Shown here: positions 16,360 through 23,332 of the stretch, in pieces | Position numbering within the stretch: position 1 is the stretch's first letter | Layout: each line of letters begins with the position of its first letter | NCBI RefSeq assembly: GCF_002846495.1 | Contig: NZ_PJNE01000001.1 | Span: 186,001 to 250,000 of the forward strand | Reading direction: 5' to 3' | From: Phycicoccus duodecadis | GTDB lineage: Bacteria > Actinomycetota > Actinomycetes > Actinomycetales > Dermatophilaceae | DNA length: 64,000 nucleotides | Made by a program: the position numbers and the translations under genes | The notes under the pieces: generated by a model | The model's input: the letters and a program-made list of their open reading frames with translations, nothing else | Told to the model about the DNA's origin: nothing | The model's database searches: none

Positions 16360-17855
16360 CACAGGTCCCCCTTCTCGCGGCCCTTGGGCGAGGAGAAGCA
16401 CCACGGCAAGTCCTGCGACGGCAACGGCCTGCGAGGCAGGACCACGCCGCCAGTGGTGCTCACCGACTCCACAGAACGGAACCGGCGCGGCGCCTGGACC
16501 CCGTCAGCCAGTATCCGCGGGTGCACCGTCGACACCGCCTGGAGCAGGGCCATGGCCAAGTCGTCGTGCCCCGACCGCTCCGGAACCGAGATCCGCATCT
16601 GCCCCGTCTGCGTCTGCTCGAACTCCAGCCCTCGCAGCTGCTTGAGCAGCTCGGGGTGGCGAGGGAGCACCAGCCGCCCCTGGCCGAGCAGGGACTTCAC
16701 CATCCCGAACCCCGACTGCTTGCGGCGCACGTCCGTCCACACCTTCGCCACCGTCGTCGGCAGCCGGTGCTTCTCCCACAGCCGCTTGGCCAGGTCGTCG
16801 CTCGGGTACGCCCCCACACCATTGGCCTCCGAGGCGTAGACCCTCACGTCGTACCCCTTCGCGCCCTCGCACAGGTAGTCGATGAAGTCCGACCACTCCC
16901 ACCGGTGCCGAGCCTCCAGCCACGGGACGAACAGCCGCCACTTCCGCTCCATGTTCAAGCCCAGGTCGTCGAGCACCCCGAGGTAGACCACCGCGTTCGC
17001 GTCCCGGGAGAAACCCCAGTCGATGCCACCACCAACCTGCATCCCCGGGAAGCCCAGCAGGGCCGCGGCCTCCGGGGAGGTCATCTCGTAGTCCGCCACC
17101 GACGCCATCAGCTCGGCCTCGGAGAAGTACGCCCCCGACTCGCCCGTCCACTCCGCCAGGTACTCCCGGCGGAAGTAGTCCAAGGCCGACCGCCCACGCA
17201 CCGCCTCGAGCCACACCCGGTCCACCAACGGGCTGATGCTCGACGGCCAGTGCCACGACGCCACCTCCGTATCGGGATGGTCCATGCCCTGGCGCCACAG
17301 GTCGTGGAAGAAGTGCCCAGGACCCCGCCAAGGGCTGCTCGCGATCAGGACGCGCGCCCCCGGCCGGGCGCCCACCACCGGCTCCGCCGCCTCCCAGATG
17401 CCCTGGTCGACGAACCCCGCCTCGTCGACGATCAGCAGGTCAGCCTCGGCCGAGCGAACCGCCTTCATCGAGCTCGGCACACACTCGATGGTGGAGCCGT
17501 TGCTCAGCGTCAGCATGTGGGTGGTCTCGTCGTCCACCGACGACGCCAGACCCAGCGCCCCGGTGACCATGCCCAGCACGTCCGCGAACATGCGCTTGGC
17601 GGTGCGGTCCGACGCCGACACGATCAGCACCCGCGAGCGGGGCACCGCGAACGCCCGGTGCAGCGACAGCACCCCGAACACCCGGGTCTTGCCCGAGCGC
17701 CGGCCAGCGCACAGCACCCGGTACCGGGCCGAGGAGCGGACCACCTCCACCTGGTGGTCCCACAGCGGGTCCCCCAGCAGGAGGGCAGCGAACACCACCG
17801 GGTCCCGGCGGGCCTCGTCGTAGTCGGCAGCGGTCAGGGCCGCGGTCGTGGTCAC
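16356..17855 (-). CDS. terL: Terminase large subunit
   Basis: 499 aa DNA-packaging motor. ATPase domain: Walker A GRRSGKT (51-57), Walker B DLLIVDEAGF, and SSPW after a coupling region. The RNase H-like nuclease domain shows GGGIDWGFSRDANAVVY (first metal-binding Asp), a central EANGVGAYP and the C-terminal SGHDDLAMALLQA acidic pair. All catalytic positions look intact. GTG 17855 overlaps the TerS stop (GTGA). Satellites usually carry only TerS and borrow the helper's TerL; carrying both suggests independent choice of packaging. Confidence 0.94.
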   Translation of the reverse strand: MTTTAALTAADYDEARRDPVVFAALLLGDPLWDHQVEVVRSSARYRVLCAGRRSGKTRVFGVLSLHRAFAVPRSRVLIVSASDRTAKRMFADVLGMVTGALGLASSVDDETTHMLTLSNGSTIECVPSSMKAVRSAEADLLIVDEAGFVDQGIWEAAEPVVGARPGARVLIASSPWRGPGHFFHDLWRQGMDHPDTEVASWHWPSSISPLVDRVWLEAVRGRSALDYFRREYLAEWTGESGAYFSEAELMASVADYEMTSPEAAALLGFPGMQVGGGIDWGFSRDANAVVYLGVLDDLGLNMERKWRLFVPWLEARHRWEWSDFIDYLCEGAKGYDVRVYASEANGVGAYPSDDLAKRLWEKHRLPTTVAKVWTDVRRKQSGFGMVKSLLGQGRLVLPRHPELLKQLRGLEFEQTQTGQMRISVPERSGHDDLAMALLQAVSTVHPRILADGVQAPRRFRSVESVSTTGGVVLPRRPLPSQDLPWCFSSPKGREKGDLW

Positions 17856-18337
17856 GACCCCTCGCCCCCGGCGTTGCGCTCCAGCTCCTGCCGGTGCAGC
17901 TCGGCCATGATCGCCGCGGCATCCGCCTGCCGGCCCTGGGCCACGTCCTTGCCGAGGCGGGCGCGCGACAGCGGGTCCAGCCCGAGGCGCTCTGACGCCT
18001 TCGCCGCCGCCGTGTCGAACTCCCGCCACCGCCGCTCCAACGACTCGCACGTCTCGCAGCCCGCGACCTCCTCGCACGACTCCGAGTGCTCGAGCAGCCG
18101 GTCATGCATCAGGTCGGCCCGGGCCTGCCGCTGCGCGTACCTCCACACGCTGGCCCGGTACTCCGGCGCCGCCAGGTACCCCACCCCCGCCTGCTCGAGC
18201 AGCTGGTCCACCACGGTCTGGGCGCGCTCCCCGATCCGCCTCGGCGAGTACACCCCGTGCCGCAGCGACATGGTGTTGCCGGGGGCGAACGGCGGCCGCT
18301 GGTTGGGAAAGGCCGGGCTCCAGTCCACCTCGCTCAC
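17852..18337 (-). CDS. Terminase small subunit-like protein
   Basis: 161 aa just before terL. FAPGNTMSLRHGVYS near the N terminus and SERLGLDPLSRARLGKDV near the C terminus resemble P27-type small terminases, which recognise the packaging site. A CEEVAGCETC cluster in the middle could bind zinc. GTG 18337 overlaps the upstream stop (GTGA); a longer reading would overlap that gene by more. Confidence 0.75.
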   Translation of the reverse strand: MSEVDWSPAFPNQRPPFAPGNTMSLRHGVYSPRRIGERAQTVVDQLLEQAGVGYLAAPEYRASVWRYAQRQARADLMHDRLLEHSESCEEVAGCETCESLERRWREFDTAAAKASERLGLDPLSRARLGKDVAQGRQADAAAIMAELHRQELERNAGGEGS

Positions 18338-18702
18338 GACGCCACCCCCCACGTCTGCGCGCGCCACTCACGGTCCGTCGGTCCGCCGTCGAGCTCCTCG
18401 AGCAGGGCCAGGACAGCGGCACCAGCACGCCGTGAGGCCGGGCTCGAGGCGTCCCCGGAAGGCTTGGCGAGCTCGTCGGCGTCGTTGACGAACGCGCCCA
18501 GGCGGTGACGGGCCGCGAGGTCACGCAGCGCGACACGCTCTGCCTCGGTCATCGCTGTTGTGTCCGTGTCAAGAGGCCACGCCCTGACCTGCGACAACAG
18601 GTCGCGTGCGTGCAGTGTGCGTGCAGTAATCGGCCTCTTGCGCATGCGCGCGGGGATCCACGAGAACGCGCCGAGGACGCGCCGGCAAAGGTGGGCGGTC
18701 AT
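18334..18702 (-). CDS. Hypothetical protein, 122 aa
   Basis: No family recognised. Basic N-terminal half (RMRKRPITARTLHARD) and an acidic, Ala-rich C-terminal half. ATG 18702 overlaps the stop of the replication ATPase (ATGA) and its stop overlaps the TerS start. Its coding region also contains a 21-bp repeat (18606-18626) built of two TGCACGCAC units, nearly identical to one at 23076-23096, so the DNA may have a second role here. Confidence 0.65.
   Translation of the reverse strand: MTAHLCRRVLGAFSWIPARMRKRPITARTLHARDLLSQVRAWPLDTDTTAMTEAERVALRDLAARHRLGAFVNDADELAKPSGDASSPASRRAGAAVLALLEELDGGPTDREWRAQTWGVAS
18606..18626 (-). repeat. Internal copy of the 21-bp TGCACGCAC double repeat
   Basis: Read on the minus strand it differs by one base from 23076-23096 near attR. 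It lies just downstream of the candidate origin. Confidence 0.6.
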
Positions 18703-20117
18703 GAGGCCTCCAAGTGGTTCTGCTCGCAGGTGCTGCAGGCGTCGGGTCTGGGCTTCTCGGGGTGCAGTGGGCATCTCGTCTCGGTCTCTGTCCACGCCAC
18801 CCCTGTCTTATAGACAGGGGGCGGGGTGTGGACAGGTGTGGAATCCGGGCGTGGACTGGTGTGGACTGCCGTGGATTCGTGCTCAGCGTCAGCGTGGACG
18901 GGTGTGGAAGAGGTGGTGTGGACAGGTGTGGAATCGGGGGTCGGATTCCACGGCGATTCCACGGGGGTCCCAGGCAGGTAGAGGTACTGCGTCGCGCCCT
19001 TCTTCCGCGGGACAAGCTGACCGCTGGCCAGGAGCCGCCCGCGGGACTTGTAGGCGGTCGAGCGGGGGAGGTCGGTGACCTCGATCAGCTGGGTGATGCT
19101 CGCCCCGGTCTGCGCGAAGGTCTCTCGCATGGCGGTCATCATCTGGTCGTCGCTCTCGAAGTTCTCCACGGCCAGGAGGCCGGCGGTCTGCCCGGTGCGG
19201 GCGTACCTCGAGACGACGAGGGAGTCGAGAACGGGGCTCATCGTGAGCTCGATGCTCTCCCCGTCTGGGCCGTCCTTCATCTTGCGGTTGACCAGGTCGA
19301 GGCCCATGGGTGGCCCGTCCGTCGGGCGTCGGGCGTGCCAGACGATGTCGGCGTCATCCTCGATGCCGGAGAACCCGCGGGAGTCCTTGTCGTCCTTCGC
19401 GGTGTGTGCGAGGACGAGGATGCTGCCCTGGTCGGTGGCTCGGCGGAGCCGGTCGATGTTGTCGACGACGATGCCCATCTCGGAACCGTTGCCGTCGGCG
19501 CGACCGGAGACGCGGCGCAGGGTGTCGACCACGACCAGGCCGTAGTGGCCGTCGGTGATGCGCTGGAGCAGCTCGTCGAGTGCGGGGCCGCCAGCGTGAA
19601 GGTCGAGGGCGCGCGATCGGGTGACGAACATCTGCGGCGGGATCTTGTGCTTCCACGCGGCCTCCCACGCTTGCTTTCGCTGGTCGAGGCCGTACGCGCC
19701 TTCGCCGGCGATGTAGAGGACGGGGACGGGGTCCACGTCGCGTCCCTGCCAGGGCTTCCCGGTGGCGAGGCAGAACGCCCAGTCGAGGGCGACGAACGTC
19801 TTGAACGAGTGGTCCCGGCCGTTGAGGATCGCGTAGCTGTGCCGGTTGAGCACCTTGTCGATGAGCGGGTCCGCGGTGGGGAGCGTGTCCAGCTGGTCGG
19901 CGTCGAGGTACAGGCCGGCGTAGTCGGTCGGGGGGTGCCGCTCGAGGTCGAAGATCCGGCGAGCGTCCTCGCGGACCCGGAGGCGGTCGAGCTCATCGGA
20001 GACACGCCGGCGGTGATCGAGGTCGGCCTCGTAGTCGTCGTCGAGGGAGTCGTCGTCGGGCCACGGCGGCATGGGCTCGACCTGGTCCTCGGGGAGCTCG
20101 TCGGGGAAGGTGCTCAT
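18699..20117 (-). CDS. RecA-like replication ATPase (RepA/AAA_25 type)
   Basis: 472 aa. Acidic N terminus (1-35), then a RecA-fold ATPase with a Walker A-like loop NGRDHSFKT (99-107), GEGAYG, Walker B LVVVDTL (Asp198) and a sensor-like LAHTAKD. Such hexameric helicase-type ATPases drive replication of plasmids and satellites. A winged-helix segment follows (about 335-385; TDLPRSTAYKSRGRLLASG). The tail has STPVHT-like repeats encoded by the 10-bp-spaced boxes and ends in a zinc-binding CPLHPEKPRPDACSTC. ATG 20117 overlaps the upstream stop. It may recognise an origin inside its own gene, as lambda O does. Confidence 0.82.
   Translation of the reverse strand: MSTFPDELPEDQVEPMPPWPDDDSLDDDYEADLDHRRRVSDELDRLRVREDARRIFDLERHPPTDYAGLYLDADQLDTLPTADPLIDKVLNRHSYAILNGRDHSFKTFVALDWAFCLATGKPWQGRDVDPVPVLYIAGEGAYGLDQRKQAWEAAWKHKIPPQMFVTRSRALDLHAGGPALDELLQRITDGHYGLVVVDTLRRVSGRADGNGSEMGIVVDNIDRLRRATDQGSILVLAHTAKDDKDSRGFSGIEDDADIVWHARRPTDGPPMGLDLVNRKMKDGPDGESIELTMSPVLDSLVVSRYARTGQTAGLLAVENFESDDQMMTAMRETFAQTGASITQLIEVTDLPRSTAYKSRGRLLASGQLVPRKKGATQYLYLPGTPVESPWNPTPDSTPVHTTSSTPVHADAEHESTAVHTSPRPDSTPVHTPPPVYKTGVAWTETETRCPLHPEKPRPDACSTCEQNHLEAS
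18800..18820. promoter_or_regulatory. Perfect hairpin beside the 10-bp-spaced boxes
   Basis: 9-bp perfect stem (18800-18808 with 18812-18820) and a 3-nt A/T loop, in the 3' part of the rep gene and 8 bp from the first GTGGA box. Candidate part of an origin. Confidence 0.5.
18828..18933. repeat. Nine GTGGA boxes at about 10-bp spacing (candidate origin iterons)
   Basis: GTGGA followed by C, A or T starts at 18828, 18838, 18851, 18861, 18871, 18894, 18904, 18918 and 18928. Five of the eight intervals are exactly 10 bp, one DNA turn, and the others are 13, 14 and 23. Since 10 is not a multiple of 3, the boxes fall in changing reading frames, so protein repetition does not explain the pattern. 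Confidence 0.7.
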
Positions 20118-20386
20118 GCGGGGCGCGTCCCCCTCTGGCGGCTCGTGCTGGCAAGGCGGTCGAGTGCTCGCTGCCGCCCCTCCCGGCGCCGGTGCAGCTC
20201 GTCTGCGCTGATCGCTGGGATGTCGGCGAGCCGGCGGACGACAGCTCCAGCGACAGCCGAGCGTCGCTCCTGCTCGATCAGGACGCGCTCGTCACGACGA
20301 CCGTGGGCGTGGCCGGCGTCGTAGCCGGAGGAGTAGGCCACTGCGATCGCGTCGAGGAGGTCGAGGTCTGTGGTCTGTCCGCTCAT
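20114..20386 (-). CDS. Small helical protein, 90 aa
   Basis: No family recognised. It starts MSGQTTDLDLLDAIAVAY, has a His/Gly segment GYDAGHAHGRRDE and a long basic helix to the end. Linked by ATGA overlaps to the Cys-rich gene upstream and the replication ATPase downstream. The SGYDAGHAHGRRD pattern recalls small proteins next to rep genes in actinophages, but that is only an impression. Confidence 0.65.
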   Translation of the reverse strand: MSGQTTDLDLLDAIAVAYSSGYDAGHAHGRRDERVLIEQERRSAVAGAVVRRLADIPAISADELHRRREGRQRALDRLASTSRQRGTRPA

Positions 20387-20763
20387 GCCGGCATCTCCCG
20401 CCGGTAGCAGTCCGGGCACAGCCCGAACGTGACGATGACGCCCTGCTCGTCGACGGCGACGGCGCGGGTCTTCGGATCCGGCGCGGAGCAGCGGTCGCAG
20501 GTCAGGTCGGCAGCCGCGGGGAGGCGGAGAGCGTCGACAGCGCACGACGTGCAGACCATGACCTCGGGCAGCCAGAGCGCGGTGATGAAGACGCCGCCGG
20601 GCTGGGTGAGGACGTGGCGGCAGGTCAGCATGCGGCCCGTGTTCCAGCGGCTGTGGAGGTCGACGAGGCGGGCTCGGAGCCAGAAGGAGGGCTCGTGGTT
20701 GTGGATGGGTGTCACGCCCTCCTGGTCGGCCAGGTGCGTCAGATACCCGACTGCGGGGTTCAT
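20383..20763 (-). CDS. Zinc-ribbon-like small protein, 126 aa
   Basis: Three CxxC pairs (VCTSC, TCDRC, LCPDC) in the second half suggest a treble-clef or zinc-ribbon protein. The N-terminal half contains HNHEPSFWLRARLVD and CRH. ATG 20763. It probably binds nucleic acid, given its place between the excisionase-like gene and the replication ATPase; its exact job is unknown. Confidence 0.7.
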   Translation of the reverse strand: MNPAVGYLTHLADQEGVTPIHNHEPSFWLRARLVDLHSRWNTGRMLTCRHVLTQPGGVFITALWLPEVMVCTSCAVDALRLPAAADLTCDRCSAPDPKTRAVAVDEQGVIVTFGLCPDCYRREMPA

Positions 20764-20837
20764 CGGGCGCCCGCCGCCCCACGGTTGTCGTGTGGGTGTT
20801 CGCGCTCAGACGGCGCGCAGGGGAGAATGCTGGTCAT
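20760..20837 (-). CDS. Possible 25-aa ORF before the zinc-ribbon gene
   Basis: ATG 20837 to a TGA that overlaps the next start (ATGA), as elsewhere in this operon. It is very short, has no recognised motif and has no clear ribosome-binding site, so it is only a candidate leader ORF coupling translation across the 20764-20912 gap. Confidence 0.25.
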   Translation of the reverse strand: MTSILPCAPSEREHPHDNRGAAGAR

Positions 20838-20912
20838 GGCCGGGCTCCATCCGGTCGGTGGTGGTGGCGGTCGGCTCGGGTGTGGCGCCCGGGCCGTCGC
20901 TCATGTCTGGGG

Positions 20913-21218
20913 TCAAGCGGCGGGAGGGTTGGCGCCGGCGTCGTCGAGGAGCGGCCTGTCCTCTGCAGGGCCGGCGACGTGGTTCCGCCGGGTGATGCTG
21001 GGCTCGCTCGCCGGGCCTGGTGGCGCGTCGTCGCCGAGAAGAGCCAGGAGCTTCGGGACGGGGATGACGATCCGGTGGCCCAGTCGCAGCGATGGGATGG
21101 TGCCGTTGGCCACGGCGGCGTACGCCTGGTTGCGGCCGATCCCGAGTGCCGGGTACAGCTCGTCGACCGTGATGGTCAGTCGGCCTCGAAGGGCCTCGAT
21201 GTTCGGTGCGGTGCTCAT
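20913..21218 (-). CDS. Excisionase-like HTH protein
   Basis: 101 aa. LTITVDELYPALGIGRNQAYAAV then ANGTIPSLRLGHRIVIP is a MerR/Xis-type winged helix (HTH_17), about residues 14-62, followed by a disordered Pro/Ala tail. First gene of the minus-strand operon, divergent from the repressor, the position of xis or of a replication-control gene in phages and satellites. ATG 21218 has AGGGAG about 10 nt upstream. Confidence 0.82.
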   Translation of the reverse strand: MSTAPNIEALRGRLTITVDELYPALGIGRNQAYAAVANGTIPSLRLGHRIVIPVPKLLALLGDDAPPGPASEPSITRRNHVAGPAEDRPLLDDAGANPPAA

Positions 21219-21296
21219 GTGCGCTGACTCCCTGGTGATCGTTCGCCGTCACGCAGAGTCTTGACCTGGCGTCACCTGTTGTGCAACGCTGTCACC
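21219..21296. promoter_or_regulatory. Divergent control region, repressor / lytic operon
   Basis: 78 bp between the excisionase-like gene (minus) and the XRE repressor (plus). TTGACC at 21261-21266 is a possible -35 for the repressor. No ribosome-binding site precedes GTG 21297, so its mRNA is probably leaderless. Short dyads, GTTG-TG-CAAC (21278-21287) and TCAC-C-GTGA (21292-21300), and repeated GTCAC words are candidate operators. Confidence 0.5.
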
Positions 21297-21890
21297 GTGA
21301 TAGCAACACTAGAGGCCGAGCTGGGCAGGCAACTCGCGGAACTCCGGAAGGCCCGAGGGCTGACGCAATCCCAACTCGGTGAACTGCTCCGGGACTTCTT
21401 GGGCGGCGCCGGCTGGACCCGTCAGGCCGTGTGGAAGGCCGAGGCCGGGGAGCGGAACTTCACTGCGGCTGAGCTGATCGGCCTCGCGGCCGCGCTCGAT
21501 GCCACCGTCCCCCAGCTCTTCGACTTTCCCGACGCGGTGCGGATGCCGTCGGGGTTGCGAATGGAGGCGGCGACGGTCGACGCGCTGATGTCGGGCCGCA
21601 ACTCCGAGCGTGACCGGACCATGCGGCTGCTCGGCAGCGCCCGCGCTCTCAACGCAGCCCGGGGAGAGTTGGCGGCCGTGGTCTCCGGGCTGACCCTCGA
21701 GGTCAGCGAGCTCGAGGCCGCGGTCCACGGCGCGCCGAGCCGGCTTGACCCGCCCGAGACCTCCCGTGGCCTGGTGAGGGACGCCATCGACGGACTGGCG
21801 CGGGCGATGTCTCACAAGTGGCGCCACCCGCGCCGTCATTCGAGCGCCGAGCGCTCTGACCTTCTGAACCGAGAGGACGACGACCAATGA
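21297..21890 (+). CDS. XRE-family repressor
   Basis: 197 aa. N-terminal lambda-repressor-type HTH: GRQLAELRKARGLTQSQLGELL, then WTRQAVWKAEAGERNFTAAEL with recognition-helix residues (about 8-70). The C-terminal part is helical (LTLEVSELEAAVHG) and lacks a LexA-like peptidase Ser-Lys dyad, so RecA-driven autocleavage is not expected. GTG 21297 is chosen over an upstream in-frame ATG (21261) because the HTH starts directly after it. It overlaps int (ATGA). Probable keeper of the integrated state; induction could depend on an antirepressor. Confidence 0.82.
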   Translation: MIATLEAELGRQLAELRKARGLTQSQLGELLRDFLGGAGWTRQAVWKAEAGERNFTAAELIGLAAALDATVPQLFDFPDAVRMPSGLRMEAATVDALMSGRNSERDRTMRLLGSARALNAARGELAAVVSGLTLEVSELEAAVHGAPSRLDPPETSRGLVRDAIDGLARAMSHKWRHPRRHSSAERSDLLNREDDDQ

Positions 21891-23134
21891 GTGGAACCCT
21901 GTTCCGGCGCTGCGGCTGCCGGACCGCCGACGGCCGGCAGTACCCGGCCCTGGTGGAGCGGCCCACCGAGGCGCAGCGCGCCGCCGCATGCCCGGTGATG
22001 CTCGCCGATGCCAAGCACGGGCGCTGGTCGTTCCGTCTGGGCGCCGGAGTGGACCCGGTGACGAAGAAGCGCCGGCAGGTCAACGGCGGCACCTACGCGA
22101 CTCGCCGGGAGGCCAGCGAGGCCCGCAACGCCGCCGCCGTCCGAGTGAACCGCGGCGCGGTCGTCGCACCCTCTCGGGAGGTCCTCGCGGACTACCTCCC
22201 GGTGTGGCTCTCACGGCACACCGTGAAGGGCCGGAGCCTGCGCCCGGCGACCCGGGAGAACTACGCCCGGTACATCGCCCAGGACATCGCCCCGTCGACC
22301 CTCGGAGGGATGCGGCTCGGGGACATCCGGCGGCACCACATCAACGCCTTCCTCGAGCAGCTCAGCGACGCCGGCCGCGGAGCCGTGACGGTCCGCCGGA
22401 TAGCCGCCGTGGTCCAGGGCGCGATGCGCGCCGCGCAGGCCGAGGAGCAGATCGAGGACAACCCTGCGACCCGACTGCGGCTGCCCGCGGTCGACGTCGA
22501 GCCGTTCGCACCGTGGGAGCCGGCCCAGGTGGGCCACTTCCTCGACGTCGCCTCAACCCACCGCCTGGGCGCGTTCTTCGAGCTGGCGGTGTTCACGGGC
22601 CTGCGGCGCTCCGAGCTCGTCGGGCTCCGTTGGTCGGACATCGACACCGAGCGCGGCGTCCTGACCGTCCGGACCAGCAAGACGGACGCCGGCCGCCGCG
22701 TCGTCGACCTCGACGACCGGTCCACTGGGGCCCTGATGGCGTGGCGCCTGGCCCAGGAGGCCGAGCGGGCCGCCTGGGGGCCCGCGTGGGTCGAGACCGG
22801 GCACGTGTTCACCTACGAGAACGGCGAGCCGCTCAAGCTCCAGTACGCGACCCGCCTCTTCGACAAGCTGCGCGTGGCCGCGGGTCTGCCGTTGATGACC
22901 CTGCACGGCCTGCGGCACATGAGCGCGTCGCTGATGATCGCCTCGGGCGCCAACCTGGCCGTGGTGTCGAAGCGCCTCGGGCACTCGAGCGTGCAGGTGA
23001 CGGGCGACATCTACGCCCACCTGATCGGCTCCGCCTCACGGGACGCGGCCAACGCCGCGGCGTCCCTCGTGCCGTCTGCACGCACAGTGCACGCACATCG
23101 CTCCCAGACAGCAGTAGAGGCGGCCTCGTCGTGA
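21887..23134 (+). CDS. int: Tyrosine integrase adjacent to attR
   Basis: 415 aa. Arm-binding N-terminal region with Cys9, Cys11 and Cys35 and a KKRRQVNGGTYATRREA segment typical of phage integrases; core-binding domain about 97-200; catalytic domain with Arg240 (TGLRRSE), Lys265, His340 and Arg343 (HGLRHMS), His366 (LGHSS) and Tyr376. All catalytic residues are present. It ends 36 bp from attR, the usual place for the integrase of an element in a tRNA gene. ATG 21887 overlaps the repressor stop. Its 3' end contains the 21-bp double repeat that may be an arm site. Confidence 0.95.
   Translation: MSGTLFRRCGCRTADGRQYPALVERPTEAQRAAACPVMLADAKHGRWSFRLGAGVDPVTKKRRQVNGGTYATRREASEARNAAAVRVNRGAVVAPSREVLADYLPVWLSRHTVKGRSLRPATRENYARYIAQDIAPSTLGGMRLGDIRRHHINAFLEQLSDAGRGAVTVRRIAAVVQGAMRAAQAEEQIEDNPATRLRLPAVDVEPFAPWEPAQVGHFLDVASTHRLGAFFELAVFTGLRRSELVGLRWSDIDTERGVLTVRTSKTDAGRRVVDLDDRSTGALMAWRLAQEAERAAWGPAWVETGHVFTYENGEPLKLQYATRLFDKLRVAAGLPLMTLHGLRHMSASLMIASGANLAVVSKRLGHSSVQVTGDIYAHLIGSASRDAANAAASLVPSARTVHAHRSQTAVEAASS
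23076..23096 (+). repeat. 21-bp TGCACGCAC double repeat near attR
   Basis: Two TGCACGCAC units 12 bp apart (start to start) within the end of int, 74 bp from attR. A single unit is present near attL (9382-9390, inverse orientation) and a double one at 18606-18626. Candidate integrase arm site. Confidence 0.55.
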
Positions 23135-23151
23135 TGACCGAGACCGCCTCT
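23116..23151 (+). terminator. Possible terminator at the end of int
   Basis: 8-bp stem (23116-23123 with 23144-23151) with a 20-nt loop spanning the int stop codon. Long loop and no U-tract make it weak. Confidence 0.25.
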
Positions 23152-23169
23152 GACCTGCGACTTCCTACC

Positions 23170-23244
<75 letters not shown>

Positions 23245-23271
23245 TGGCTGCTCCCTCGCGGGAGCGTCGAA

Positions 23272-23277
23272 ACCTTA
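23272..23277 (-). promoter_or_regulatory. Possible -10 box for tRNA-Pro
   Basis: TAAGGT on the minus strand, 27 nt before the tRNA 5' end, in the gap after der. A short CTCCC/GGGAG hairpin lies in the leader. Confidence 0.35.
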
Positions 23278-23332
23278 TCCCACCGGGCCCGGAGCGACCC
23301 AATCGCCCCGGCCCCCGGACATCGCGGCGGGG

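Noticed and set aside
16521..18488. 655-codon plus-strand frame opposite the terminase genes
   Set aside because: TerL motifs on the minus strand are complete; the plus-strand product is His/Arg/Pro-rich filler.
18837..18937. Tandem repeats considered as a CRISPR array
   Set aside because: Units of about 10 bp inside a coding region, no regular spacers and no cas genes in the window.
20806..20904. 32-codon minus-strand frame before the zinc-ribbon gene
   Set aside because: No ribosome-binding site, low-complexity sequence and no coupling to neighbours.
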